Shown one piece after another: positions 45,685-56,870 of a stretch of 64,000 nt of DNA (within the stretch, counting starts at the first letter, position 1; every line of letters starts with the position of its first letter). Both the position numbers and the translations under genes were made by a program. The stretch is taken from NCBI GenBank assembly GCA_011009095.1, contig VTPC01000639.1, positions 62,001 through 126,000 on the forward strand, given 5' to 3'. Source of the stretch: Ignelater luminosus. Its lineage: Eukaryota > Arthropoda > Insecta > Coleoptera > Elateridae. The notes below the pieces were generated by a model. That model made no database searches, was not told the origin of the DNA, and worked only from the letters and a program-made list of their open reading frames with translations.

Positions 45685-46985
45685 ATGAGTGCGGACGTGA
45701 ACTCGTGTGCTCTCTGCTTAAACGAATTTGAAGATGTAAAATATGTGGTTCAATGTATCAATTGCTCTAGTTACTGTCACAACAAATGTGTAAATGTTGA
45801 TCTCAGAGGTTTCCATATGAAGAAAGCGACATGGAGGTGTAAAAAGTGTGTTGAAAATGTAAAAGATGCAGCCGAGATTATTGTAATGAATAAGCCAGAT
45901 TTAACCCATAAAAGATCACGCAGAGAGAGAGAAGTTTCCGATCAACCTACCCTCGAAAATCTGATGTCATTAATGTACAGGTTAATTTCTAAAGTCGATG
46001 ATATAAAAATTAAGAACAAAGAGATAAAATTACTGCCATTAAAAATGAAAATCAAGTCGATCGTGTGAAACCGACTTACGCCGAGGTCTTTAAACACGCC
46101 GCAGATGGTAAACAAGCATCGAGTTTTATTGCGGGAATTTCTAGCCGTAATACGGACAGTCGCAAAACAAGGAGGAACATTCAAGATCAAGCAATTCATG
46201 CAGTAATAGTAAAACCTAAAGAACCATCACTGAACCGAGACGTAAGCAAAACAGAAGAAGACGTTAAAAAATGCATAAAGCCGGAGGAACTGGGCAATTG
46301 CAATAGCAAATACAAATGTAACGAAAAATGGAGGATTCCTGATAAGATGTGAAAATGAAAATGACAGTGAAAAAATTCTGGAAGAAATTAAAAAGAAATT
46401 AGTTTCCCAATATGAGGTAAATAAACCTACTATAATTTTACCTAAAATTAAAATTGTAGGCTTACAAGACAAGGTCAATGAAGGTGGTTTGATAAATTGC
46501 ATTAAAAATCAAAATGATACAATAGACAAGAACGCTCACATTAAATTTACAACGTTAAAGAAATTAAGAAATATGTACAAGGCAATAATTGAATGTGACG
46601 GTAAGAGCTACAAAAATATATTAGAAAAAGGATATCTATACATAGGGTACTCCACATGCTCGGTGTTTGAACACATTAATCTTTTGCGTTGTTATAGGTG
46701 TACCGGTTTTCACCATACACAAACCAGTTGCAATAAACATCCAATTTGTTTACAATGCGGTAAAGATAAACATATGGCGTCTAACTGTGACAATGTTAAC
46801 AGTAAACAATGTCCTAATTGCAGTGAATTTAACACCACGAATAGGTTAAACTTGAATACTGAGCACGGGCCATTTGGCAGAAGTCGTCACGTCTATCAAA
46901 GAAAATTAGAAACAGAAAGAAAAAAAATCGGTACGTTTCCGCATAGCAACCACAGTTACCTCAGTCAATCTCAAAATCGAGGAAT
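45685..46985 (+). pseudogene. LINE ORF1 with PHD-like finger and CCHC knuckles
   Basis: ATG at 45685 opens MSADVNSCALCLNEF, followed by C-x2-C, C-x12-C-x2-C, C-H and C-x2-C spacing (Cys at residues 8, 11, 24, 27, 31, 35, 52 and 55), which is a PHD/ESO-type zinc finger. A linker rich in Lys/Glu follows and breaks frame at about 46066 and 46350. The C-terminal part, 46489-46850, has two perfect CX2CX4HX4C knuckles, CYRCTGFHHTQTSC and CLQCGKDKHMASNC, plus CPNC. The product would bind element RNA. PHD-type fingers in ORF1 are known from CR1-like elements. Frame breaks make it a pseudogene. Confidence 0.75.
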
Positions 46986-47741
46986 ATTGAGGTACTCAAA
47001 ATTTATTATCAAAACGTAAGAGGTTTACGTACAAAATCGTCAAAATTTAAAAGAAACGTGATGTGCAGCAATTATGACATAATTATTCTCGTCAAAACAG
47101 GATTAAACAACCAATATTATGATAGTGAGTACTTTGATAACCGCTATATTGTTTTTAGATGCGACAGAGTCTATAATTCTTTACAGTGTGAAAGAGGAGT
47201 TCTAATTGCCTCGAGAAAAAAATATGCACCAGTTTTAATCGACAAAGAATCGAACGGAATATTTGATTATATATGTGCCTCCATTACAAACAATAGGCGC
47301 AGCTACGTCTTAGTTGGATTATATATAAAACCTCGCTCAACGGAAGTAAATTATGAAGCTCTCCTTATGAAGATTAATATAGAGAAACAACCACTAGAAG
47401 GCAAGGAGGTGATAATTTCTGGAGATTTCAATCTAAGAAGCTTTATAAACGACTGTAGTACGGACGACAGAAAGGTATTTATGGATTTTATAATAACACA
47501 TAATCTCACTCAATATAATAGAATCCTAAATGAAGATTCTGTTCTTTTAGATCTTTGTCTGTCCTCTTGTCCAATAGAAATAACTCGAGAGGATGACCCG
47601 ATTACACCAGAAGATAAACGATTTCATCCATCTTTAAAAATTTCACTTCTTGATAATGAGCTACCAGACAAACAAAAGAATATGAAACTTAAAAATCAGA
47701 TTTTAAAAAGGCAGATTACAATGGATTATACTGTACCTTAA
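46986..47741 (+). pseudogene. LINE endonuclease domain
   Basis: The open frame has no ATG at its apparent beginning. It reads KIYYQNVRGLRTKSSKFKRN from about 46999, the start of an APE-type nuclease (QNVRGL, RTK). Then come YDIIILVKTGLNNQY (about 47074), where the usual catalytic Glu of LTETWL is Lys, FRCDR plus GVLIASRKK (about 47154-47220), VLVGLYIKPRS (47308) and IISGDFNLRSF (47412; intact G-D-F-N). The end has RFHPSLKISL (about 47620) in place of a [YS]DHPPL motif. Loss of the Glu and a broken SDH suggest an inactive nuclease. Confidence 0.7.
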
Positions 47742-49720
47742 GAGACATTGAATGGCAATCAGTAATTGTGGAAGGTAATATAAACCGAACTATTGAAATG
47801 TTTTACCAAAACATTAATAAAGTAATTTTAGATTTTGTTCCAAGGAAGGTGATCTATCAAAGTAGATATTCATCCTGGTTTACTCTGGAGATTAAAAAGA
47901 AGATCCGAGAAAAAAAAAACACCCCCACAGGAAAATAAAAGCGCATAATTTGCAATGTGAAGATCTAAGGAAAAATCTTAGAAAAATATCTACGGAGTTA
48001 AAAGCATTAATTAATGATGCTTCTACAAATTTCGTAATTAAATCTGAAGAACAAATTGCATTTAAACCCCAAGATTTGCATAATTATCTAATGGAACAGA
48101 AAGGTAACAGTAGAATACCACTCGAAATAAGCTACCATAATAATAAATACTGTTCTAGTACGGAAATCGTAGAAGCATTTGCTACGTACTTTAAATCTGT
48201 GTACAAGCAAAGCCAGAATAACAGCAAGAACTTATCTAATGTAGACTATAAACTGGATCTTTTTAACTTCAATTTGGTAGATGAAGAAGATGTTAAAAAA
48301 GCAATTAGCACATTGAAATCTAAATCATCTGCAGGTCCTGATAACATACCATGTTTCATCATAAAAGGTTGTTCCAATATTCTCAAATATCCACTGATGA
48401 AGATTATTAACATGGCTATAGTGGACGGGGAATTCTCGAGCATGTGGGAGCTAACAAAAGTAATACCCATACATAAGAATGGCGATATTTCCAGTATCTG
48501 TAATTATCGTCCTATTTCAGTACTATCAGTAATGGCAAAGATCTTTGAAAGAATACTGTTCAACCAAATGTACAGTCACATCGAAAATTCAATATCAATA
48601 TACCAACATGGCTTTGTGAAGAAACGGAGCACAGTTACCAATCTAGCAATATTTTCAGAATATGTATTATCCAATATCTCAGGAGGAGGGCAAGTTTTTA
48701 GTGCATACACGGACATAAGTAAGGCATTTGATTCTGTCTCATTTGACATATTAATAAATAAGTTGCATGCATTTGGTCTTAGTTCAAACTCAATAAAACT
48801 TATACGGTCTAATTTGTGCAACAGAAACAATTATGTGTCACTAAACGGTACGTCATCCTCCATTCAACTTCGGGAGTACCGCAAGGTTCGTGTCTAGGAC
48901 CACTTCTCTTCAATATGTTCATAAATGACTTGCCTAGTGCAGTGAGTAAATCGCAGTGTTTGCTTCACGCTGATGATTTCAAAATATTTAGGGCTGTGAA
49001 TAATGTAATGGACTGTGTAAGACTACAAGAAGACATCAGCAGTGCCGTAAGATTGTTTCAAGACAACGATCTCGAACTAAATATAAATAAATGCTGTATA
49101 GTAAACTACAGTACAGCAAAAACAAAAGTTCAATACAGCTTTTTGATCAACAATGTTCCAATTGTTCACAAAGATCAAATAAAGGATCTAGGAGTAATAT
49201 TTACTAGTAAGTTCACATTTGAAACGCATATAAACGAAATAGTTGCAAAAAGCTATAAGAATCTTTACTTTCTCATAAGAAATACTACCAATTTTACAAA
49301 CAGTAAGCTTCTGTGCAATCTGTTCTACATTTAAGTAAGGGCATCGCTTGAAAATGCAGTAATGATTTGGAGTCCAACCTCTTATACAGCCATAGACAAA
49401 ATAGAAAGGGTTCAGAAAGAATTTGCAAGATGGCTTTACAAAAAAAAAACAGCGGAATCTGCCCAAAATATCCTATTAAAATTTCTTATTTGAACCAATT
49501 GCAACGGATTGGGGAAAGCCATAACCGTAGTGTTATAACACTAGCAAAAAGAAGAGAGATAAATATGGGGTTGTTTGTTTACAAATTATTAAATAATCAG
49601 ATTGATGCTCCCCAGTTACTGGATTTTATTAGAATCAAGGTACCGAATATTCGACTAAGACACACAGGAATCTTTTGTTCTCCGTACCAACTTGTATTAC
49701 GTCTTTTAATGTGGCTCTAA
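47742..49720 (+). pseudogene. LINE reverse transcriptase domain
   Basis: After a frameshifted linker, 47950-48897 is open. It contains LKSKSSAGPDNIPCFIIKGC (48314-48373), TKVIPIHKNGDISSICNYRP (48457-48516) with ISVLSVMAKIFERILFNQ, then YQHGFVKKRSTVTNLAIFS (48601) and AYTDISKAFDSVSFDILINK (48703-48762; first catalytic Asp). A one-base shift near 48870 moves to the frame of 48816-49334: TSGVPQGSCLGPLLFNMFIN (48867-48926), LLHADDFKIFR (48961; FADD variant HADD), LELNINKC and IKDLGVIFTSKFTFETHIN. After a stop at 49332-49334 the LINE C-terminus continues in other frames to 49720. Catalytic Asp residues are kept; frameshifts and stops are the lesions. Confidence 0.8.
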
Positions 49721-49932
49721 TTACAGCAAATAAATTATTTGTGAATTATGATATTTATTCTGATACATGTAAAGCAATTATAAAAAAATTATATCTGTGA
49801 TAGTACACTCTAGAGCATGAATATTAAGTATATTCTTAGTTTAATTATTATTTATATTCATAGTTTAGTATTATCCAAGTACATGTAAAGGGCTTATGCC
49901 GTTTGTATTTTGGAGTAAATAAACCTATGTTA

Positions 49933-49948
49933 TTATTATTATTATTAA
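49933..49948 (+). repeat. (TTA)n tail of the LINE
   Basis: A short TTATTATTATTATTATTA-type run directly after an AATAAACCTATG sequence, taken as the 3' terminus of the LINE. Confidence 0.65.
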
Positions 49949-49950
49949 AA

Positions 49951-51639
49951 GTTGATCATCCTCAAGGCCCCAGCAGCCGGCCTTTAAATAAACAACGCTG
50001 TAAACATAATGATTACATACGAGTTTCTGGATATCTTATTTAGATCACATGTTTGGGAAATAAAATCTTTATTAATGATATTGCCATAGTAAACCAGAAA
50101 ATTTAATACATTTTAAATGGTACTGTGAAAGGCCTTTATCACTACCTGTGTTTTGGTCATTTTCTTCTGTTTCACTGACCAAACCCTTTTGTACATTTAA
50201 TTTTTGTATTTACTAACATCGGATCCTTCTTTCTACTTGATTTCCTGTTTATTATATTTTTTAGTTTTTGAATATTCGTATGAACATATTGAGTTTCTAA
50301 AATTAAATTTATTTAAAAAAAAAGTAATTGTCAAATAAATGACGAAAAGACAAATAAATGTAGATAATAAATAAACTAAATTTAATTAAAAATCGAGCTA
50401 TAATCATATAGAAATTTCAGTACCTAGTGCTAGACACTGAGAGGCCGTGAATGGGTGACTTGACGAATCTGTAGACACTAGCACCCGGTCTTTTTTATTT
50501 TTTATATTTGTTGATTTAAGATCCAATTTGTTTTATTCACTATAACGATATGATGCTTTGATTTAACAAACAAAGATTTTCATGAAGATGTTAAGAAAAA
50601 TGTTAAGAAAAATGTTTAAATCTCACTCACGAATGCAAGCGGTTCTCTTTAACGGAAATGCACTAAATGGCAGTTGTCTTACACAATTACGTTCTGGGAA
50701 TAATTAAAGGCTAATAATTGACATATAATTTTTACTTTCTGAAGTTAATGTAACATAATACTTAGACATAAGTATGGTAGACAACACAGAACTAAACATC
50801 GCAATTATTGCAGCTGCCATAATTTATCTATTAAGCAATAATTCATTAGGCGGCACGCTACTGGAACCGGAAGAATTTAGGTGCGTTTGCCCTAATTCCT
50901 TTATTGACAATTTTTAACCAAATATCTGTACTTATGACAGGTACCAAGACATTGCCTTGAGATTCTCTCAAATGTGATTGTGAATTTACCACTAGTGTTA
51001 TTATATGTGAAATAGTTTAATGTAGATAACTGATTTGAATAGAAATATTGAGTCGTGTATCCTATTTCTGAATATGCTATTGCAAGCATAGTACTTATGG
51101 CAAATAGACCATCCTATAGATAAGTGCTCAGAAAAGTTAATTTGTACTACTACTACTCGATTATTTAAACAATAACAAATGATAAATTCCAATTTGCAAT
51201 GAAGAATTTTTAATGTATTCTTACTATGATCAGTAAAAACCGAATTTAATTAAGTTTAGACTAAATGATCTTTGGTATTTCGTAAGCAGTGGTTTTCCAA
51301 CTATGGGGCGCTCCCTTTGAAGAAACAACAGCAAAAAAAATCTTAGTAAAACTTTAAATAATTTTTAAAAAAGTGAATGTTAGTAGCTATCTAACTCATT
51401 TCAAACTACTTGAAATAATTTTAAATTTGCACAAGTAAAACTTGACCTATAAGTAATTGGACAATATTTAAATTTGCGTAATTTTTTTATTAATTGAGAT
51501 TTTTTAACTAAATAGTTTTAACTTATTTACTTAGAAATATATCAATTTATTACAGAATATACAACTTCACTCTCAATCTTATGTAATTTTCCCCCCGGAA
51601 TACCTCTTAGGAATGACTTTCAGAGTTATTGGTTACATC
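49951..51639. other. No gene recognised
   Basis: AT-rich. Overlapping minus-strand frames at 50901-51192 carry no known motif. The duplicated phrase ATGTTAAGAAAA at 50587-50609 is a small tandem repeat. Confidence 0.4.
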
Positions 51640-52420
51640 ATTGCTAATGGTTTCCCAACTTTTTTAAAAAAATTGTTATTTTTTGCAACTCTTTTTCTTT
51701 CCAAATACAAATGGCCCAAAATTTCCAATTGGCCTTGCTTGCGGGACATTAGGAAAATTAAGATGAGAAGGACAAAATTCAAGACCAGTAAGTTTTCACC
51801 ATTGCAACACTGTTTTAGCATAGTGTACCTTTGCCAAATCGGGCCAAGATACAACTCGAAAAATTAAATGTTTTTTTGTAAAGCGCAGTAGCCCCTTCTT
51901 TAAACATTTCTTAAAATATACTTCTCTATTTAATGCCCCTTGACTATCAAAAGGTACAGAAACGTTACCACCTTCATCGATTGCCTGCCAAACAAGCCAT
52001 TTCTTAGGAAACTCTCTTTTCGTCTTATATTTTAGTTTAAGTGGTACACTAGCTTCCTCAGTAAAATTGAAGTACTTCTGTCCAAGTATATTTTCAGTAC
52101 AGATTTCATCGTCGATGAGAATGACTTTTCTTGTGAAATTTCCAAAAAGTTTTTTACAATTATTGATTCTTACTCATTCTTTTTAATCTCCTGTACACTT
52201 TGCTGCAGATAAACATTTTCTTGTTCTAATCCCGTTATCATCTTTTATTCCTCATACCATATTTCGACCATTTTTGGGCAAACAAGTTATATTTCCTCTG
52301 GTCTTATAACGTTTTAGGATGTTATATATGGTGCTTATTTAAGTCCTTTCTGATTTGCTGTAACGCTTTTTTTTCCTTTTTGGCTTTCTCTGTATACAAA
52401 TGGACCACTCTATTACAAAG
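51640..52420 (-). pseudogene. Tc1/mariner-superfamily transposase, DD37-type spacing
   Basis: Read right to left: a short HTH remnant (YNILKRYKTRGNITCLPKNG, about 52330-52270), then across frameshifts FTRKVILIDDEICTEN (about 52140-52095; first catalytic Asp in the IDDE motif). Next come GQKYFNFTEEASVPLKLKYK, FPKKWLVWQAIDEGGNVSVP (about 51995-51940), ALNREVYFKKCLKKGLLRF and VSWPDLAKVHYAKTVLQW (about 51849-51797; second catalytic Asp, codon 51838-51840). The last block is PNVPQARPIGNFGPF (about 51750-51706). The motif should read RPIE/D-x-FW, but the acidic residue is Gly (codon 51724-51726). Thirty-seven residues separate the two positions, with one stop between. The transposase would cut and paste at TA sites. 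It is inactive by stops, frameshifts and the lost acid. Confidence 0.75.
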
Positions 52421-52980
52421 ATTTTCACTTTCAGATCACTGGTATAGGAACACAATTTATGAATTCAGAGTCTACACTAATAGTTGTTTATTTCTCATTA
52501 TACAATTTATTACTATACAATAAAAACGCCTGATTAGTATGATTAGAAAATGAGCAAATTTTTTCAATTACTTATAGATAAAGCTTTAAGTGAAGCAGTT
52601 TATGAGTAGAACTTCAAAACTTCCATTCTCAAGACGCTACTCATAACTACGAACAAAGGACAGCCCCCGTAGTTGCATCTCCACTGTAAAACTGGTCACT
52701 TGCAAACGCCTTGTATTTGTCAGAAACAGTCAGAAAGTTGTAAGATCGTCAGATCTGAAGATCTTTTATCAGTTTTGATAACGCTGATTTCAGCTGTTGT
52801 TTACTTTTTTTTGCTTATATTTACAAGATTTAGACTCGTCTGTTAGTTTGTTAAGCAATATAACTGATGAAACAAGCAAGTAGTGTGGTGGCGTTATCAA
52901 GATGTATAACTATTTCAACAGCTTACTAATTAAAATTAAAAAAATATCTCACTTAAACTATTATGTAGAAACCCCTCGTC
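52421..52980. other. No gene recognised
   Basis: AT-rich sequence between the mariner relic and the RTE 5' end. The terminal repeats of the mariner relic could lie here but were not recognised. Confidence 0.4.
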
Positions 52981-53949
52981 GGGTGCCCCCTCAGGTGGTG
53001 GACAGAGGAAAGCCCGCCAGATACGGCAGGTACCGAGGAAATCAAATACTCGAGGCGAGCCAAAACTAACCTAGTATTGGAAGCAGCGAGACTAGTACTG
53101 AATTAAGGCTGAAGATGAATTACATCAGCAAGGCTCAACAACAGACTTTCCTGAGCAAAGTTGAATCAACGGTATGGTCAAGATACTGCGATGCAGAAGG
53201 CAACGGGAAACCACCGCATTACACTCTCTAGTTAAATCATCATGGTTTTAACAATAAAAATTAAATCAGATACTGATCATGGACTTCGGAAGACAAGATC
53301 CGGCAAGGGATGAAGGTCTCAAGTAGACCACAGGGCCTCCCAGATCGTCTGCAGGCAAAATCCCTGTGAAATAGCGAATTCCACGTCAAGCTCAAATGGC
53401 ACTGTAAGAATCACAGACACGAACATAAAAATTGGAGCATGGAACGTAACCAGCATGTATGAAGCAGGAAAAAACCCATAATATTGTCCAAGAAATGAAC
53501 AGACTAGATATCAATACACTAAGAGTAAGTGAAACAAGATGGCCAGGTACAGGACAGCAACCAATGGGTGACAATCATAAGATTTATTTCTTTGCAAATA
53601 GTGACAACCAACACAGACATAGGGTAGCGGTAATTCTTAAAAAAAAATAACCAACTCCTGCACTTATTGTATACCATGTTCGGAGCGGGTAATGTTATTA
53701 CAAATAAAAACTACACTGGAAAGCTTAATTTAATACAAGTTTATGCACCTACAATAAATAAACACGACGAAGAAGTTGAACACTTCTATAAAAAAATTAA
53801 AAATGCATTAAAACAGACAAAGCCTAGAGACGCCACAATCGTAATAGGAAATCTAAATGCCGAATTTGGCCAAGACAAGGTAGAAAAATCTGTAGGAAAC
53901 CACGGATTAGGAACTCGTGATAATAGAGGAAACCGGGGAAGACAATAGA
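52981..53949 (+). mobile_element. RTE-like LINE, 5' UTR and endonuclease fragment
   Basis: A GC-richer leader (52981-53400) precedes an endonuclease beginning IRITDTNIKIGAWNVTSMYE-like residues (about 53399-53458; the N-V-R-x-M start of an APE nuclease). Then come HNIVQEMNRLDINTLRVSET (53471-53530; catalytic Glu in SETRWPG), GDNHKIYFFA, a frameshift around 53650, KLNLIQVYAPTINKHDEEVE (53721-53780), ATIVIGNLNAEFG (53835; GDFN replaced by GNLN) and HGLGTRDNRGNRG. The match stops abruptly at 53949, so the 3' part is missing, the opposite of usual LINE truncation. This indicates a later deletion or interruption. The leader may have belonged to a self-cleaving ribozyme-type 5' end (see findings). 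Confidence 0.75.
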
Positions 53950-54743
53950 ATTTTATCTTTATATTAAATACATATAAACCCCATTAAAAGTTTGGACAAT
54001 TCTATATTTCCTACTGTGGAGAAGGATCATTTTGCAGGAGGTTTTGAGGCTTTCAAAATTAATTTTGTGCATATTTTGTTAATAGAAGCTTTTAATTTAA
54101 TCTATCTGGACTTTTTTATTTACAGTCTTGCAGAACTTTTTGATAGATAAATAGATTAGAATATTTCTATTGGATTTCTGTGTCATGGTTCATGTGGAAC
54201 TTATCTTATTAGAACCTTACACAGAATTTTTTCATTAAAACCTAAATAAACAAATATGTGAGCCTGACTCCCAATATCTTTGTGAATTGCCTTTGTGCCA
54301 ATTATAAATATTCGTTTTCAACCCTTCGTAGTTTACTTCAGAAATCAGCCCCAAAGAATTTCCAGATTTGATATGTAACAATGCTAAGTTCAAAAGATTT
54401 TAGCCTGTTTTGCAAATTTATCTATGAACGCATCTATAGTTTATTGATGATATCATAAATCCCCAAATCAGTTGCAAAATCATTTTCAGGTTTTGTTAAT
54501 TTTATCTCACTAAGAGTCATTTTGTCATCTAATCTTGTGATATATATTTAAAGGAGTTATAAACTTTGGGCATTATAATTTTGGTTTGTTTACATAATTG
54601 TTTAATTTAATGTGTATTAAGAAAACTTTAATCTTTAATTCAGGGTACAACTTCCTGTCCTATCTAAAATACTAAATAAATATTTTTAGGTCAAAGGTCT
54701 ATTATTTGCGTCATCTTTTTTAAGTAAACATAAATTGTCAATA
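53950..54743. other. No gene recognised
   Basis: AT-rich DNA between the RTE fragment and the MITE; no motif. Confidence 0.4.
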
Positions 54744-55230
54744 TACAGTGTGTCCATATTTCGATGCTCACCATTGGTATCTCAATTATTAAAAGACATA
54801 GAACAACGGCTAACTGGGGGATGTTCTGTAGAATTCAATATTGGCAACAAATCTTAAATTAAATTTACCCAACTAACCAACAACCCAATATGGCAGCCTG
54901 CATATGCAAAAATAGCGCTAATAACTGGAAAATAAATGACAATCGGAGGTTTCTGTTGACACCAAAAAATTTGTCTTAAAAAAGTGTCTAAACATTGTAA
55001 AACTTTAGAAGCGGCCACATTACGTGTTATCGAGTTATTGAGAAATCTTGAAATCGCCAAATTTTTTTTTCTTTTCAAAACATCTTAAAATTCAAAAACG
55101 CTAGGGTGAATTTAAAAGGAGATTTGTTGCCAGTATTAAATTGTACATAACATCCCCTATTTAACCGTTGTTCTATGTCTTGTAATAATCGAGATACCAA
55201 TGGTGAGCATCGAAATGTAAACACCCAGTA
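54744..55230. mobile_element. MITE with TA targets and about 125-bp inverted repeats
   Basis: Element 54746-55228 (483 bases) with TA at 54744-54745 and 55229-55230. The left end CAGTGTGTCCATATTTCGAT is inverted at the right as CTGGGTGTTTACATTTCGAT. Both continue with GCTCACCATTGGTATCTC and, further in, GACATAGAACAACGG and GGCAACAAATCT, so the inverted repeats extend to about 54870 and back from about 55105. The first 30 bases resemble the ends of the fold-back element at 29201, so the two belong to one family of ends. The centre, about 230 bases, is non-coding. Confidence 0.75.
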
Positions 55231-56599
55231 TGTAGCGATTTTTGCTTTTAAGTTGTAAATCTGAATTTGCTGTATGTTCATTGTTGTACACGGCAAAAAT
55301 GAGGTAAAGTCAGAGCCTACTCTAATTCTATAATATAGAAACATACTATAGGTAATTTTAAGGTGCTTTAAGTATTTAATTAGAAAAGTCAGACAAATCA
55401 GGGGCTAATTGTTGTAATAACATGATATCGGCAACTAACGACCTGCCTTTCCCCTACAAAAACTGTTTAGAAGACTTAGGATAAAACTTTTTTTTAACTG
55501 TAAAATAAACTTGGTTTTTTAGTAGTAGAGAGTAGAGTTAGCTAACAGACCATTATTATTTTTGATTCAGCTAAACCTTAAAAGTAAAAAACCTATTGAT
55601 AGTAACAATTTTTTAGTATTGTTCTGATTTCACGTCGATGTAGATTCTAGATGGCAATCTCGCTACTGAAAAATTACTTCTATTTTACACTTTTGAGATA
55701 TTGCACCCAATTTAGTAAAAAGGAGTTTCACTTTACGGATTTTTTTGGAATGAACTCTAATTTCCCAAGACGTTTCCATTAAAGACGAAATTCTAGTTTC
55801 TAGGTTTAGAACGTCTCATGTTGAGAAAAAGCAGGTAGGCAGTTCAACGTTCTGTTTACCATTGTGATGAATTTTTGAAGAGCAGAAATATGTTACCGCA
55901 GTCAAATTATGGTTGGTCGTAACAAAAGTGAACGAGTAATAGAATCAAAGAACAATGCTAGTTGCTTTTTCTGTGATGAAAACTTTTAAAAAAGATGTAT
56001 AATTTCTTTCACGTAGATGTTTTTTTTACAATTGCCGAAACAGAAACGAGATTTATTTTTCTATTCAAAACTCGATCAGGACATTTGAAATTCAATTGAG
56101 TAAAACGTACCTGCTAATTTTCTCTTTATACTAATTAAAGTTTAATTTACCATTCAGGTATAATAATATTTTGTTCAATTTTATGTAGCACGTAAATTAG
56201 AGTTTAGTATCATTTTTTGTAAAATAGTGGTAACAAATAATTGATACGTAGGTAAGTTTAATGAAATAACAGAATTTCTAAAAGGTAAGATAAAACTTAA
56301 TTATTATGTTTCTAACTTTGTTATTATTACTATACAGAAAATTCGTTTAGGCAAACTTTGAATATTGTAACTGTATCTCATTATAAAGTCAAAACAAATT
56401 AATTTGTTTTTAGTTAATTAGATAAACATATGAAACAAAGCATATTTAAAGTATTGGTTTACTTTGTTCATAAACAGGTACAGTTTTTAAAAATATAACT
56501 GTATTAGGGAATAAAAGTAATATTACATAATATGTAGTTACAATATTTTAAATAAATCCATTGATTTAATCATTAATCATTTCAGTAGAAACGACGGGG
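55231..56599. other. No gene recognised
   Basis: AT-rich. A 19-base phrase TAGTAGTAGAGAGTAGAGT at 55520-55538 also occurs at 2635-2653. No coding signal. Confidence 0.4.
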
Positions 56600-56870
56600 C
56601 CTCCTCAAAGATGAATTTATTTATGTCTGCGTGTATATGGTAGCGCAAGCAACGGGCCGTGGGCATGTGTAACAGTACGTTTCTATATGTTTAACTTTTG
56701 TGTATTTGTGTGTAATTTGCCATAATAGCAAGTGAAGTTAATCGTTTTTGGACCATTGACTATCGATGACAGTTTTTTATGATTTTCATTTTGGAAAAAG
56801 ATCTTTCACCAGTGGCATTAACGATCATCTTGCGATAAATTTCCAATGCTGTTGAAATGTAGATTGTAGT

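Larger units (their letters stand above)
45640..49950 (+). mobile_element. CR1/Jockey-group LINE with PHD-type gag, near full length
   Basis: Gag-like ORF1 (from ATG 45685), endonuclease-reverse transcriptase ORF2 (from about 46985) and a 3' end closing with (TTA)n at 49933-49948 after an AATAAA-containing 3' UTR. The microsatellite tail, PHD-type zinc finger and HADD-type polymerase block favour the CR1/Jockey assemblage over R1 or RTE. The 5' border is uncertain and no target duplication was recognised. Frames are broken at several places, but most domains are readable. Confidence 0.8.
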
